Assembly (NCBI RefSeq): GCF_001458255.1 | Contig: NZ_CYSB01000004.1 | Location: 120,167 to 184,166 of the forward strand | Length of the DNA: 64,000 nucleotides | Direction of reading: 5' to 3' | DNA from: Thalassovita autumnalis | GTDB lineage: Bacteria > Pseudomonadota > Alphaproteobacteria > Rhodobacterales > Rhodobacteraceae | Shown here: piece after piece, positions 56,097-64,000 of the stretch | Layout: every line of letters begins with the position of its first letter | Position numbering within the stretch: the first letter of the stretch is position 1 | The notes under the pieces: model-generated | Database searches by the model: none | Told to the model about the DNA's origin: nothing | Seen by the model: the letters and a program-made list of their open reading frames with translations, nothing else | Translations under genes and position numbers: made by a program

Positions 56097-57175
56097 TCAA
56101 GCTGGAGAAACGTCCCCAGCCGTCGCAGGCCTGGACCTATCTGACGCCGCTGCTGGCGGTTGTGCTGACCATGGTGGTTGGCGGCGCATTGTTTGCCTGG
56201 CTGGGCAAAGACCCGCTGGTAGCGATCAAAACCATCTTCTGGGAACCGCTGTTTTCCGAATTTGCCTTTTACTATCGGCCGCAGCTTCTGGTGAAAGGGG
56301 CGCCGCTGGTGCTGATCGCCATCGGCCTGTCGCTGGGCTTCCGCGCTGGTATCTGGAACATCGGCGCTGAAGGGCAATATATCATGGGCGCCATCGTCGG
56401 CGCCGGTGTTGGCCTGGCCTTCTACCCGATGGAAGCTTTCTACATCTTCCCGCTTATGGTCATCGCAGGCGCCTTTGGTGGTTGGATCTGGGCGATGATC
56501 CCGGCGTTTTTGAAGGTGCGGTTTGGCACCAATGAGATCCTCGTCTCCTTGATGCTGGTCTATGTGGCCGAGCAGCTCTTGGCCTCCATGTCGCTGGGTT
56601 TGCTGCGCAACCCCGAGGGCATGGGCTTCCCCGGCTCACGGAACCTGCGCGATTACGCTTCGGCCCATAATGCTGAGCTGATCACTGGCACCGGTATGCA
56701 CTGGGGTGTCGTGGCGGCCCTTATCGCGGTGATCTTTGCCTATGTGCTGCTGAACCGTCACATGCTGGGCTTCCACATCCGGCTGACCGGTGAAGCGCCC
56801 CGCGCGGCGAAGTTTGCCGGTGTGAACCCCAGCCGGTTGATCCTGATCTGCCTTGGCACCTCGGGGGCGCTGGCAGGTGTTGCGGGTCTGTTTGAGGTCT
56901 CGGGCCCGGCCGGACAGGTCAGCATTGATTTCAATGTCGGCTACGGCTTTACCGCCATTATCGTCGCCTTCCTCGGCCGGTTGCATCCGGTTGGCATCCT
57001 GCTGGCCGGCGCGCTGATGGCGCTGACTTATATCGGCGGTGAGATTGCACAGTCCAAACTGGGCCTGCCTGCGGCTGCAATCCAGCTGTTCCAGGGCATG
57101 CTGTTGTTCTTCCTTTTGACCGTGGACGTTCTGACCAACTTCCGCATCCGTCTGGCAAAGCGTGAGGTGGCGTGA
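56093..57175 (+). CDS. BMP-type nucleoside ABC transporter permease 1
   Basis: A 360-residue permease with about eight to ten membrane helices, of the BPD_transp_2 family (YufP/NupP-like). Marks: FRAGIWNIGAEGQYIMGAI, LRFGTNEILVSLMLVYVA-type loop and FLGRLHPVGILLAGALMA. The start is GTG at 56093, preceded by GGAGG. Its stop overlaps the second permease start. It forms the channel with that partner. Confidence 0.92.
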   Translation: MIKLEKRPQPSQAWTYLTPLLAVVLTMVVGGALFAWLGKDPLVAIKTIFWEPLFSEFAFYYRPQLLVKGAPLVLIAIGLSLGFRAGIWNIGAEGQYIMGAIVGAGVGLAFYPMEAFYIFPLMVIAGAFGGWIWAMIPAFLKVRFGTNEILVSLMLVYVAEQLLASMSLGLLRNPEGMGFPGSRNLRDYASAHNAELITGTGMHWGVVAALIAVIFAYVLLNRHMLGFHIRLTGEAPRAAKFAGVNPSRLILICLGTSGALAGVAGLFEVSGPAGQVSIDFNVGYGFTAIIVAFLGRLHPVGILLAGALMALTYIGGEIAQSKLGLPAAAIQLFQGMLLFFLLTVDVLTNFRIRLAKREVA

Positions 57176-58095
57176 TGGATTTTTCTTCGATTAACCCCGT
57201 CCTTTTGCTGGCCTCACTGATTGTGGCGGCAACCCCGCTGCTGCTGGCCGCCATTGGCGAACTGGTGGTGGAAAAAGCCGGGGTGCTGAACCTTGGTGTG
57301 GAAGGCATGATGATCACCGGGGCGATCTGTGGCTTTGCGATTTCCGTCAACACTGGCTCCCCTGTTTTGGGGCTTGTTGCAGCTGCCCTTGGTGGCGCTG
57401 CATTGAGCCTCCTCTTTGCGCTGCTGACGCAATATGCGCTGGCCAATCAGGTGGCCTCGGGTCTGGCGCTGACGCTCTTTGGTCTGGGCCTGTCGGCGCT
57501 GATCGGTCAGGGCTATCAGGGCATCAAGCCGCCCAGCTTCCCGCGGTTTGATATTCCGCTGCTGTCGGACATCCCCTTCATCGGGCCGGTGCTGTTCACG
57601 CAGGATTTCATCGTCTACCTGGCCTTCTTCCTGACCTTGGGTGTCTGGGCGATGCTGAAATACAGCCGCGCCGGTCTGATCCTGCGCGCGGTCGGTGAAA
57701 GCCATGATGCCGCCCATGCCCTGGGCTACAAGGTGGTGCGGATCCGCGTTATCGCGATCCTGTTTGGGGGCGCCTGTGCTGGCATGGGCGGGGCTTACAT
57801 CAGCCTGATCCGCGTGCCGCAGTGGACCGAGGGCATGACCGCCGGCATCGGCTGGATTGCGCTGGCGCTGGTGGTCTTTGCCAGCTGGAAACCCTGGCGC
57901 GTTCTGCTGGGCGCCTGCCTGTTTGGCGGCATCAACGTTCTGCAGCTGAACCTGCAGGCGGCGGGTGTGGCCATCCCGGTCGAGTTCCTGGCGATGTCGC
58001 CCTATGTCATCACCATCATCGTGCTGGTGATCATGTCGGCCGACCGCAGCGGCGCCCCTGCATCCCTTGGTAAGGTATTCCATGCGGGCAACTGA
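57175..58095 (+). CDS. BMP-type nucleoside ABC transporter permease 2
   Basis: A 306-residue permease with about eight helices, of the same family (YufQ/NupQ-like). Marks: VVEKAGVLNLGVEGMMITGAI, SGLALTLFGLGLSALIGQGYQG and GWIALALVVFASWKPWRVLLGACLFGG. The ATG at 57175 overlaps the previous stop (TGATG); a GTG one codon earlier is an alternative. The next gene starts 14 nt before its end. Confidence 0.92.
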   Translation: MDFSSINPVLLLASLIVAATPLLLAAIGELVVEKAGVLNLGVEGMMITGAICGFAISVNTGSPVLGLVAAALGGAALSLLFALLTQYALANQVASGLALTLFGLGLSALIGQGYQGIKPPSFPRFDIPLLSDIPFIGPVLFTQDFIVYLAFFLTLGVWAMLKYSRAGLILRAVGESHDAAHALGYKVVRIRVIAILFGGACAGMGGAYISLIRVPQWTEGMTAGIGWIALALVVFASWKPWRVLLGACLFGGINVLQLNLQAAGVAIPVEFLAMSPYVITIIVLVIMSADRSGAPASLGKVFHAGN

Positions 58096-58909
58096 CCACG
58101 GGTCTGGCACCGCGCAACAGCTGCGCATTCGCGGTCTCCTCAACGGGCGAGATGCCCGATGGGGGGCCGCACCGATCCTGTTCCTACACGGGCTTATTCT
58201 GGCCTCGGCCTTTGCCTATGCGCTGGCGACGGTGCCCAATCTGCCCCCTGCGGCCTATCAGGCGCTTTACGCTTTTGAACGCTTCGCCGCCTTTATGTTT
58301 TTCATCGAATACGGTCTGCGCTTTTTCGCAGCACGTCACCGTCTGTCTTACGTCTTTTCCTTTTGGGGCATTATCGATCTTCTGGCCTGGCTGCCCTTCA
58401 TCATCCTTGAGATGAGCGGGGCCAGCGTGCTGCGTCTGTTGCGCCTGTTGCTGCTGGCGCGCATGCTGAAGCTCTTGGGCCATTCCCGCGCGATGGACCG
58501 GCTGGTTCTGGCGCTCAGATCGGTCCGTCAGGAACTGACGCTGTTCTTCTGTGTCGCGGCGCTGCTGCTTTATGTTGGCTCCGTCGGGATTTACCTCTTT
58601 GAACATGAGGCCCAGCCTGAGGTGTTTTCTTCAGTTCCGGCGGCGCTTTGGTGGTCGGTTGTGACACTGACCACCGTGGGCTACGGTGATGTGGTGCCCA
58701 TTACGCTGGGGGGCCGCATTTTCACGTCCGGGCTGTTGCTGCTGGGGGTTGGGATCTTTGCGGTGCCGGCAGGGGTTATAACTTCAGCACTTATCAGTCG
58801 AGACATCGAAGATATTGAAGAAACTCTGGAAAAAATAGAAACCAGCGAGCAAAAGACTCGCAACCAGAAGCGCGCCGTTGCAAAAGGCGGCAAACACAAA
58901 TCAAACTGA
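58082..58909 (+). CDS. Potassium-channel-like voltage-gated ion channel
   Basis: A 275-residue protein with six hydrophobic helices and the K+ selectivity filter TVGYGD at residues 198-203. Preceding helices carry arginines in a rough periodic pattern (RLLRLLLLARMLKLLGHSRAMDRL), as in voltage-sensor domains, so a Kv-type channel of the Ion_trans family is likely. A short charged, helical C-terminus follows. The ATG at 58082 lies inside the permease gene (14-nt overlap), so it is cotranscribed with a nucleoside importer, which is unusual. Confidence 0.85.
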   Translation: MRATDHGSGTAQQLRIRGLLNGRDARWGAAPILFLHGLILASAFAYALATVPNLPPAAYQALYAFERFAAFMFFIEYGLRFFAARHRLSYVFSFWGIIDLLAWLPFIILEMSGASVLRLLRLLLLARMLKLLGHSRAMDRLVLALRSVRQELTLFFCVAALLLYVGSVGIYLFEHEAQPEVFSSVPAALWWSVVTLTTVGYGDVVPITLGGRIFTSGLLLLGVGIFAVPAGVITSALISRDIEDIEETLEKIETSEQKTRNQKRAVAKGGKHKSN

Positions 58910-58931
58910 GACTTCAACAAGGAGAGCGAAG

Positions 58932-60014
58932 ATGAAAAGAAGAACCCTGCTTGCAAGCGCAGCCCTGGCCATGGGCCTTGCCTCGGCCGGTTTCGCCGCA
59001 GACACCACCAAAGTGGGTTTTGTCTACGTCGGCCCCGTCGGTGATGGTGGTTGGACCTATGAGCACAACAAAGGCCGTCTGGCTGTTGAAGAGCACTTCG
59101 GCGACAAGGTTGAAACCGTATTTGTTGAATCGGTTCCCGAAGGCCCCGACGCTGAGCGTGTGATGACCCAGATGGCGCTGGAAGGCGCGGACCTGATCTT
59201 CACCACCTCGTTTGGCTATATGGACCAGACCATCAACGTGGCGAAGAAATTCCCGAACGTGAAGTTCGAGCACGCCACCGGCTACAAGCAAGCTGACAAC
59301 GTTTCGGTCTACTCGGCCCGTTTCTACGAAGGTCGCGCCATTCAGGGTCACATCGCCGGCAAAATGACCGAGTCGAACGTGATCGGCTACATCGCCTCCT
59401 TCCCGATCCCGGAAGTGATCCGCGGCATCAACTCGGCCTATATCCACGCCAAGAAGGTGAACCCGGACGTCGAGTTCAAAATCATCTGGGCCTACACCTG
59501 GTTTGATCCGGCGAAAGAAGCCGACGCTGCCAAGGCGCTGATCGAACAGGGCGCAGACGTGATCCTGCAGCACACCGACTCCACCGCACCGCTGGCCGCC
59601 GCTCAAGAAGCCGGTGGCGTGATCGGTTTTGGTCAGGCATCGGACATGGCCGAGTATAAAGACGGCCCGCGTGTCTCCTCGATCATCGACGATTGGGCCC
59701 CTTACTACATCGCCCGTACTCAGGCTGTGATGGACGGTTCCTGGGAAAGCAAGTCGACCTGGGACGGCATCGGCGCAGGCATGGTTGGCATCGGTGAAAT
59801 CACCGACAAAGTACCTGCCGAGGTTGCCGCCGAAGCGATGGAACTGAAAGCCAAGCTGGCATCGGGCGAGTACCACGCCTTCACCGGCCCGCTGAACAAG
59901 CAGGACGGTTCGGTCTGGCTGGAAGCAGGTCAAACCGCATCCGACTACGGTGATGACGGTCTGGCCGGCATGAGCTTCTACGTTGAAGGCATCACCGCCG
60001 AGATCCCGAACTAA
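58932..60014 (+). CDS. BMP-family nucleoside-binding lipoprotein-like protein
   Basis: A 360-residue periplasmic binding protein of the BmpA/Med family with a signal peptide (about 1-22, ending FAA). Marks: VGFVYVGPVGDGGWTYEHNKGR, FEHATGYKQADNVSVYSARFYEGR and GADVILQHTDSTAPLAAAQEAG. It lacks a lipobox cysteine, so it is probably free in the periplasm. It should capture purine nucleosides or related compounds for the upstream ABC importer. The ATG at 58932 follows AAGGAGAG. A terminator follows. Confidence 0.9.
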   Translation: MKRRTLLASAALAMGLASAGFAADTTKVGFVYVGPVGDGGWTYEHNKGRLAVEEHFGDKVETVFVESVPEGPDAERVMTQMALEGADLIFTTSFGYMDQTINVAKKFPNVKFEHATGYKQADNVSVYSARFYEGRAIQGHIAGKMTESNVIGYIASFPIPEVIRGINSAYIHAKKVNPDVEFKIIWAYTWFDPAKEADAAKALIEQGADVILQHTDSTAPLAAAQEAGGVIGFGQASDMAEYKDGPRVSSIIDDWAPYYIARTQAVMDGSWESKSTWDGIGAGMVGIGEITDKVPAEVAAEAMELKAKLASGEYHAFTGPLNKQDGSVWLEAGQTASDYGDDGLAGMSFYVEGITAEIPN

Positions 60015-60038
60015 AGTTTCGGACCTCAAAATCTTGCG

Positions 60039-60067
60039 AAAGCCCCGGCCATTGGTCGGGGCTTTTT
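60039..60067 (+). terminator. Terminator after nucleoside transporter operon
   Basis: AAAGCCCCGGCC and GTCGGGGCTTT form a GC stem with an ATTG loop, followed by TTTTC. Confidence 0.88.
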
Positions 60068-60171
60068 CGTTGCACGGTTAGGGGCAGTACAGCCCCCGAT
60101 TAGGCGCGATGGCAGACCTGTGGTAGGCTGGATGTATTGATTTTACCTAACCCATTTTCAGGTCGCATATA

Positions 60172-61560
60172 ATGACACAAACACCCGACCCCGCTGTCGC
60201 CACAGCCCCGAAAGACGACACCAAAAACACCGTGGGCGCAGGCCCCTGGGATGTTGCGCTCTACTTTGTTCAGCGCTTTCCCGCCTTTGCCTTTGCCCTG
60301 GCCGTGATTGCCGCGCTGTTCTACGGCGCCAGCTACATCATTCAACTGAACATCAGCGCCAATAAAGAACTGAAAGAGGTGCGCCAGCAGATCGCGCAAG
60401 AACGTGATGAGCATCAAAAAGCACTGGCCGCCATGACCGCTGCGGCCGAGGTAAAATTGGAGGAGGCGCGCCTTGCCCAGGAAGCTGCGCGGATCGAAAC
60501 CGCCAATGCCAAAATCGCCATAGCCGAGGCCCGCGCCACCGTTGCCCAAGCCCAGGCCGAAGCCCGCGCCACCGTTGAGGACACGCTGATGCGCACAGCC
60601 GAACGGGTCCAGACATTGGTGATCAATCAGCTCTCCAGTGTGGAGGATCTGGACAGGATCAGGCTGGCAAATGCGGCAACCATGCGGGACCAGCTGAGCA
60701 AAGCCGAAGAACGGCGCGACACCCTGCTCAAGGAGGTTGCGGACCTGGAGGAACGCGAAACCCTTGCTGGGCTCAATCTGGTGTGGGAGGCCGCGCTGGC
60801 CGCCGCCAAAGACAACAACTGGTATGAGGTCGGCAAGGAGTTCCAGCAGTTCGAAAGCTACGTGGATCTGAAAGATGAAACCACGCTTGAGACACTGAAG
60901 ACCAAAGTCACCACCGCCGAATCCGCCACGCTGCGGGCGGCGGCAAGCCTGTCACTGATGGCCCACAACACTGACGCGCTATGGCTTGAACAATTCCTGC
61001 GCACCCTGAAGGACAGTTCAGATCTGGACCCGGACTGGATCCGATCAATCCGCAACGGGTCGGATATGCCAGAAAGCACCTGGGATGACGTCAATCAGGC
61101 ATTGGCCCCTACCCTCTTTCAAGATCCGGCGCAGAGTGAGAAAGACGTATACTTGCTGGCCTTCCTGTCCGGATCCTTCCCCTACCGATACTCCGGTGAG
61201 GGCAACGGCATCCCCCCCGACCCGCGCAAATGGGCCCTGATCAGTCAGCTCCTTTCGGTTGTGCGCAATGATCTGGCGCGGTTTGACCCGCAGCTACGCC
61301 TCACCGCGCTGGAGGAGCTGCGCTGGCTCTCCCTCCCCGCCACCCATGTCTGGGCCAGCCAGCTGCAGACATCGGACGAGTTCACCGATCAGTACCATCA
61401 ACAGAGCCTCAAACGTCTTCTGGATCAGGACAGCAACTACCCCGCCTTTGCCACCGTGCCAACCGCAACGGTCACGGCTTTCTGGACCTCGCCCGATCTG
61501 GCCGACATGCGCGATCGCTACCTCACCGAAGGCACCCATGACGGCTACAGTTACCAATAA
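60172..61560 (+). CDS. Membrane-anchored coiled-coil protein, unknown function
   Basis: A 462-residue protein with one membrane helix near residues 37-57 and a long alpha-helical, Ala/Glu-rich coiled coil (about 65-215), then a globular helical C-terminal domain. No family is recognised. A single membrane pass and no signal peptide suggest inner-membrane anchoring. It begins 112 nt after the operon terminator and is thus probably independent. Confidence 0.65.
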   Translation: MTQTPDPAVATAPKDDTKNTVGAGPWDVALYFVQRFPAFAFALAVIAALFYGASYIIQLNISANKELKEVRQQIAQERDEHQKALAAMTAAAEVKLEEARLAQEAARIETANAKIAIAEARATVAQAQAEARATVEDTLMRTAERVQTLVINQLSSVEDLDRIRLANAATMRDQLSKAEERRDTLLKEVADLEERETLAGLNLVWEAALAAAKDNNWYEVGKEFQQFESYVDLKDETTLETLKTKVTTAESATLRAAASLSLMAHNTDALWLEQFLRTLKDSSDLDPDWIRSIRNGSDMPESTWDDVNQALAPTLFQDPAQSEKDVYLLAFLSGSFPYRYSGEGNGIPPDPRKWALISQLLSVVRNDLARFDPQLRLTALEELRWLSLPATHVWASQLQTSDEFTDQYHQQSLKRLLDQDSNYPAFATVPTATVTAFWTSPDLADMRDRYLTEGTHDGYSYQ

Positions 61561-61636
61561 AAATGCACCGCCCAGATGCTCCAAAGGACAGCTGCATCAG
61601 ATCCATCTGGCGAAAAGGTCGCACCGGCCCTGCCGC

Positions 61637-62149
61637 TTAATCCAGCGGAATGCTGACGCGCAGCTGAACGGTCTCCATCCCCGGGTTGAGGGCTTTGATG
61701 TCAGCATTGGAGCGGTGGTCATAACTCAAGCCGATCCGCACACCGTTGCGCAGGTTATACCCAAGCTCCACACCTGACCGGAATTCGATCGGAAAGCCCA
61801 GATCCGGCCCGTCGCCCTGCACATAGATCCCCGGCATCGCATGCAGCTGCACATAGGCCCGGCCACGAGCGAAATCTTTGGTCCAGAGCTGGCCAAAGCC
61901 CAGCCAGGCATCACCAGTGTCGGTCACCGACAGCCCGATGGCATTCTGGAACGGGCCCATCTTGTGGTCCATATCGTAACGCACATAGACCTCTTCACCA
62001 ATGAAATCACCCTGAAACTGGGTTCGGCCAGCCGCAATCGTAAACCGCTCCTGCTCCGGTGTGCGTGCCAGACAGCCGGTATCACAGTAGTTCATGTTCA
62101 TATCGGTAAGGCCAACAATGGCAAAAAGGATGGCAAAGGTCCCGTTCAT
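61637..62149 (-). CDS. PagL-like lipid A 3-O-deacylase
   Basis: A 170-residue outer-membrane barrel protein of the acyloxyacyl hydrolase/PagL family. Near the C-terminus, YDHRSNADI carries His145 and Ser147, and Glu159 lies 14 residues after the His, the same spacing as the PagL triad (His-x-Ser and Glu). Strands such as TIAAGRTQFQGDFIGEEVYVRYDM fit a small barrel. It would remove the 3-linked acyl chain of lipid A. The N-terminal signal is short. The ATG at 62149 has GGAG 7 nt upstream. Confidence 0.78.
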   Translation of the reverse strand: MNGTFAILFAIVGLTDMNMNYCDTGCLARTPEQERFTIAAGRTQFQGDFIGEEVYVRYDMDHKMGPFQNAIGLSVTDTGDAWLGFGQLWTKDFARGRAYVQLHAMPGIYVQGDGPDLGFPIEFRSGVELGYNLRNGVRIGLSYDHRSNADIKALNPGMETVQLRVSIPLD

Positions 62150-62408
62150 GGCGCAGCTCCTGACTCGTTAAACGAGAGACTGCAAAATCTGAGGCCCGCT
62201 GTCATCTGTTGCCGCCCTGAGAGGGAAAATTGCCCCAAACTGCGACCGATCCGCCACCGTTTCCAGGGCCGGATTCGACGCTGCTCAGGGGGCCACTCAG
62301 GGGGTAGAAAAAAAATGTGGCAATTGGCGGATTTTTTTCGATTTGCCTCTAGACACCCCCCACCCCCTCGCATAGAACGCCCCCACCCGAACGGAGACGT
62401 TCACCCAG

Positions 62409-62483
62409 GCCCGGGTAGCTCAGGGGTAGAGCAGTGGATTGAAAATCCTCGTGTCGGTGGTTCGATTCCGCCCCCGGGCACCA
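62409..62483 (+). tRNA. tRNA-Phe (GAA)
   Basis: A 75-nt cloverleaf: acceptor stem GCCCGGG/CCCGGGC, D-arm AGCTCAGGGGTAGAGCA, anticodon loop TTGAAAA with GAA at 62441-62443, T-arm GGTGG-TTCGATT-CCGCC, encoded CCA end. The anticodon stem has one T-T mismatch at position 28-42. An integrase remnant follows at once, so this is probably the attachment site of an island. Confidence 0.97.
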
Positions 62484-62622
62484 CTTTATCATCCAGTTGC
62501 ATCCAAGTTGGTCCGCCAGTAGCCTGTATTCGCAGGCTTTTTGCTTTGGGTTTGTCCGGTGATGTCCTGCCACGTGCGCGACTATCTACCCCAAAGTGGG
62601 GTATCGATCTGGGGTACGTATC

Positions 62623-63115
62623 ATGAGACATCTGGAAGGTACCCATACGGTCTTGAGCGATGCACGGATTCGGGCTCTTAAGCCCAAAGAAAAGCCCTAC
62701 AAGCAAACCGACTTCGACGGTCTCTATCTGCTGATCAAGCCGAATGGGTCGAAACTCTGGCGTGTCAAGTACGCTGGCTGCGGAAAGAGAAGCTGCTGGC
62801 GCTGGGCAAATACCCGGAAGTGACTTTGGCCGATGCGAGACAAAAGCGGGATGAGGCCCGTAGTTTGATCGCAAAGGACGAAGACCCCTCGATCGCACGC
62901 AAAGATCCGAAAGCCAAGGTGGCAGCTGAGCAAACCGAGACCTTCACCAAGATTGCCTCAGAACTGCTCGCAAAAAAGCGCATAGAAGGCCGCGCAGAAG
63001 CTACACTTACCAAAACCGAATGGTTCCATCGCCTGCTCGGCGCAGATATCGGTCACATGCCCATCTCCCAAATCACAGCACGAGATGTTTTGGTTCCCCT
63101 GAAGAAGATCGAGAA
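62623..63115 (+). pseudogene. Broken tyrosine integrase next to tRNA-Phe
   Basis: N-terminal half of a phage/island tyrosine integrase. The first frame reads LSDARIRALKPKEKPYK, then GLYLLIKPNGSKLWRVKY (the Arm DNA-binding DUF4102 domain), then loses frame at about 62773. The second frame continues KEKLLALGKYPEVTLADARQ, then FTKIASELLAKKRIEGRAE (the core-binding domain), and ends around ISQITARDVLVPLKKIE. A single base is missing after KY. The catalytic domain with the Arg-His-Arg-Tyr residues is absent; unrelated sequence follows. It should not be functional. Confidence 0.88.
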
Positions 63116-63166
63116 CAGTAGAACTCTTGCTTGCGAATCCGAACGGTGCCGCTCTGCACCTCAGAT

Positions 63167-63644
63167 TTATTCAAATAGTGACTCAAACATCGTTTTTGTC
63201 AGAACTTGACCCGCTGATAGATCAGGGTGATACAGACGCTCCAATAGCGCCCAATCTAGTTCTGTTGGATATTGAACTGTTGAGTACGCATCCAATACTG
63301 AGCGAACCTCATTCTCGAATTCGCCCGTAAGCCCCATGGCATGAAGCATTTCTTCAGAAAAACAACGATGCGAAAGTGGCCCTCGTTCGATGGACACAAG
63401 CACATATTGAATCTGACCGTTGAATTTAGAAAGTATTTCAACGGCACACTGGGTCCTACGCTGCAGTCGAAGTTCACCCAGCAATTCTGGAGTCGCATAG
63501 AATGGGTGAGTCTTTGTCGAGATGAGCCCTAATATCTCAAGATCCCTTTTATCTCCAACATTTATGACAATCTGGCTTTCGGGAGTGGCCAGCCCGATTC
63601 CGCCGAATTTCAGTTTCGGACCACCATTGTCTTCCACATGTTTA
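63167..63644 (-). pseudogene. 5'-truncated gene, DUF2927-like C-terminal region
   Basis: A minus-strand reading frame of about 159 codons that runs from the left end of an IS5-type element and stops at 63167. Its C-terminal part, CFSEEMLHAMGLTGEFENEVRSV and LDWALLERLYHPDLSAG, resembles the end of DUF2927 proteins (a Cys-x-x-Glu-Glu segment, a Gly-Leu turn, then an LYDPxLxxG-like segment). The N-terminus and start codon are missing, presumably lost to the insertion. Function of the family is unclear. Confidence 0.5.
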
Positions 63645-64000
63645 GGGTCAGGACCCATTGATTTCCGCGTAGGGGCGTGATTCACAGTTCGAAAAACGAG
63701 CGGTGAACATGTCTGATCTTTTCTGGTTAAGCGAAGCGCAGATGGCGCGTCTTGAGCCCTTCTTCCCGAAGTCCCACGGCAAGCCACGCGTTGATGACCG
63801 TCGTGTGTTAAGCGGAATTATCTTCATCAATCGCAATGGCTTACGATGGCGTGACGCGCCTGCTGCCTATGGCCCTCACAAGACGCTGTACAACCGTTGG
63901 AAGCGGTGGAGCGACAAGGGAATCTTTGCTCGGATGATGGCGGGTTTAGCAGCCGAGCACGGGGAAGAGAAGACCGTGATGATCGACGCCACTTATCTGA
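63645..64000 (+). mobile_element. IS5-family insertion sequence (left end, incomplete)
   Basis: The element probably begins near 63645 at GGGTCAGGACCCATTGATTT, preceded by TTA as a possible target duplication. A transposase gene starts at 63709. The right end is outside the window. It sits in the truncated DUF2927-like gene. Confidence 0.7.
63709..64000 (+). CDS. IS5-family transposase, N-terminal part (open at window end)
   Basis: The ATG at 63709 starts MSDLFWLSEAQMARLEPFFP, followed by SGIIFINRNGLRWRDAPAAYGPHKTLYNRW and then MIDATYL, whose Asp is the first of the DDE triad. The frame stays open to the end of the window (97 codons). This is the usual IS5/IS427-type transposase of Rhodobacterales; whether it is a single frame or uses a frameshift cannot be seen. 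Confidence 0.85.
   Translation, partial: MSDLFWLSEAQMARLEPFFPKSHGKPRVDDRRVLSGIIFINRNGLRWRDAPAAYGPHKTLYNRWKRWSDKGIFARMMAGLAAEHGEEKTVMIDATYL

Noticed and set aside
63341..63532. Short plus-strand frame opposite the truncated DUF2927-like gene
   Set aside because: Antisense to the better-supported frame, no ribosome site and no family similarity.

Overview
The window looks like chromosomal DNA of a marine Roseobacter-group alphaproteobacterium (Rhodobacteraceae); I do not try to name the species. The basis is high GC, frequent GTG starts, the long HisS with a short HisG plus HisZ, a B12-dependent NrdJ, ThyX, an LdtR-like MarR regulator, paired DUF1194 proteins, DUF1489, and a tripartite tricarboxylate transporter. 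Housekeeping genes (thrS, thyX, parE, nrdJ, hisS/hisZ/hisG, dnaE) are spread throughout, so most of the window is core chromosome with accessory genes between them.

Layout. 0-9.7 kb: hydrolase, Lrp regulator divergent from a branched-chain aminotransferase, thrS, then a bufferin-type RiPP operon (DUF2282 precursor, DUF692 enzyme, DUF2063 partner, DoxX), an ArsC-like protein, cspA and a ribosome-hibernation protein. 9.8-14.3 kb: small zinc-ribbon-like gene, palindromic element, thyX, a surface-lipoprotein/Slam pair, glyoxalase I. 14.3-21.2 kb: tandem DUF1194 proteins, LdtR, XRE regulator plus SdhE, aspartate aminotransferase, MATE exporter, and a frameshifted DUF2461 gene. 21.6-30.3 kb: hybrid histidine kinase, low-GC secreted protein, ppk2, parE, low-GC DUF2971 gene, DUF1284 gene. 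30.3-39.2 kb: a catabolic/transport block (threonine aldolase, DUF4387, AtuA, TctABC) divergent from a two-component system with its own periplasmic binding protein. 39.3-53.5 kb: nrdJ, porin, his genes, FtrA-type regulator with rhodanese, slyX, repeat-bearing lipoprotein, dnaE. 54-60 kb: BMP-type nucleoside ABC importer with a potassium-channel-like gene inside the operon. 60-64 kb: coiled-coil membrane protein, PagL-like lipid A deacylase, tRNA-Phe followed by a broken integrase, a truncated gene and the start of an IS5-family element.

The most noteworthy systems are the bufferin operon at 4.9-7.6 kb (an MNIO-modified, copper-related peptide with an intercistronic hairpin pair), the Slam/surface-lipoprotein pair at 11.5-13.8 kb, the AtuA/DUF4387/threonine aldolase/TTT operon with its three-gene sensing module, and the degraded island boundary at tRNA-Phe. 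Several unexplained structural elements are also recorded: a MITE-like palindrome, three 21-23 bp spaced repeats beside nrdJ, a C12 tract upstream of thrS, and a motif shared by two translation-initiation regions.
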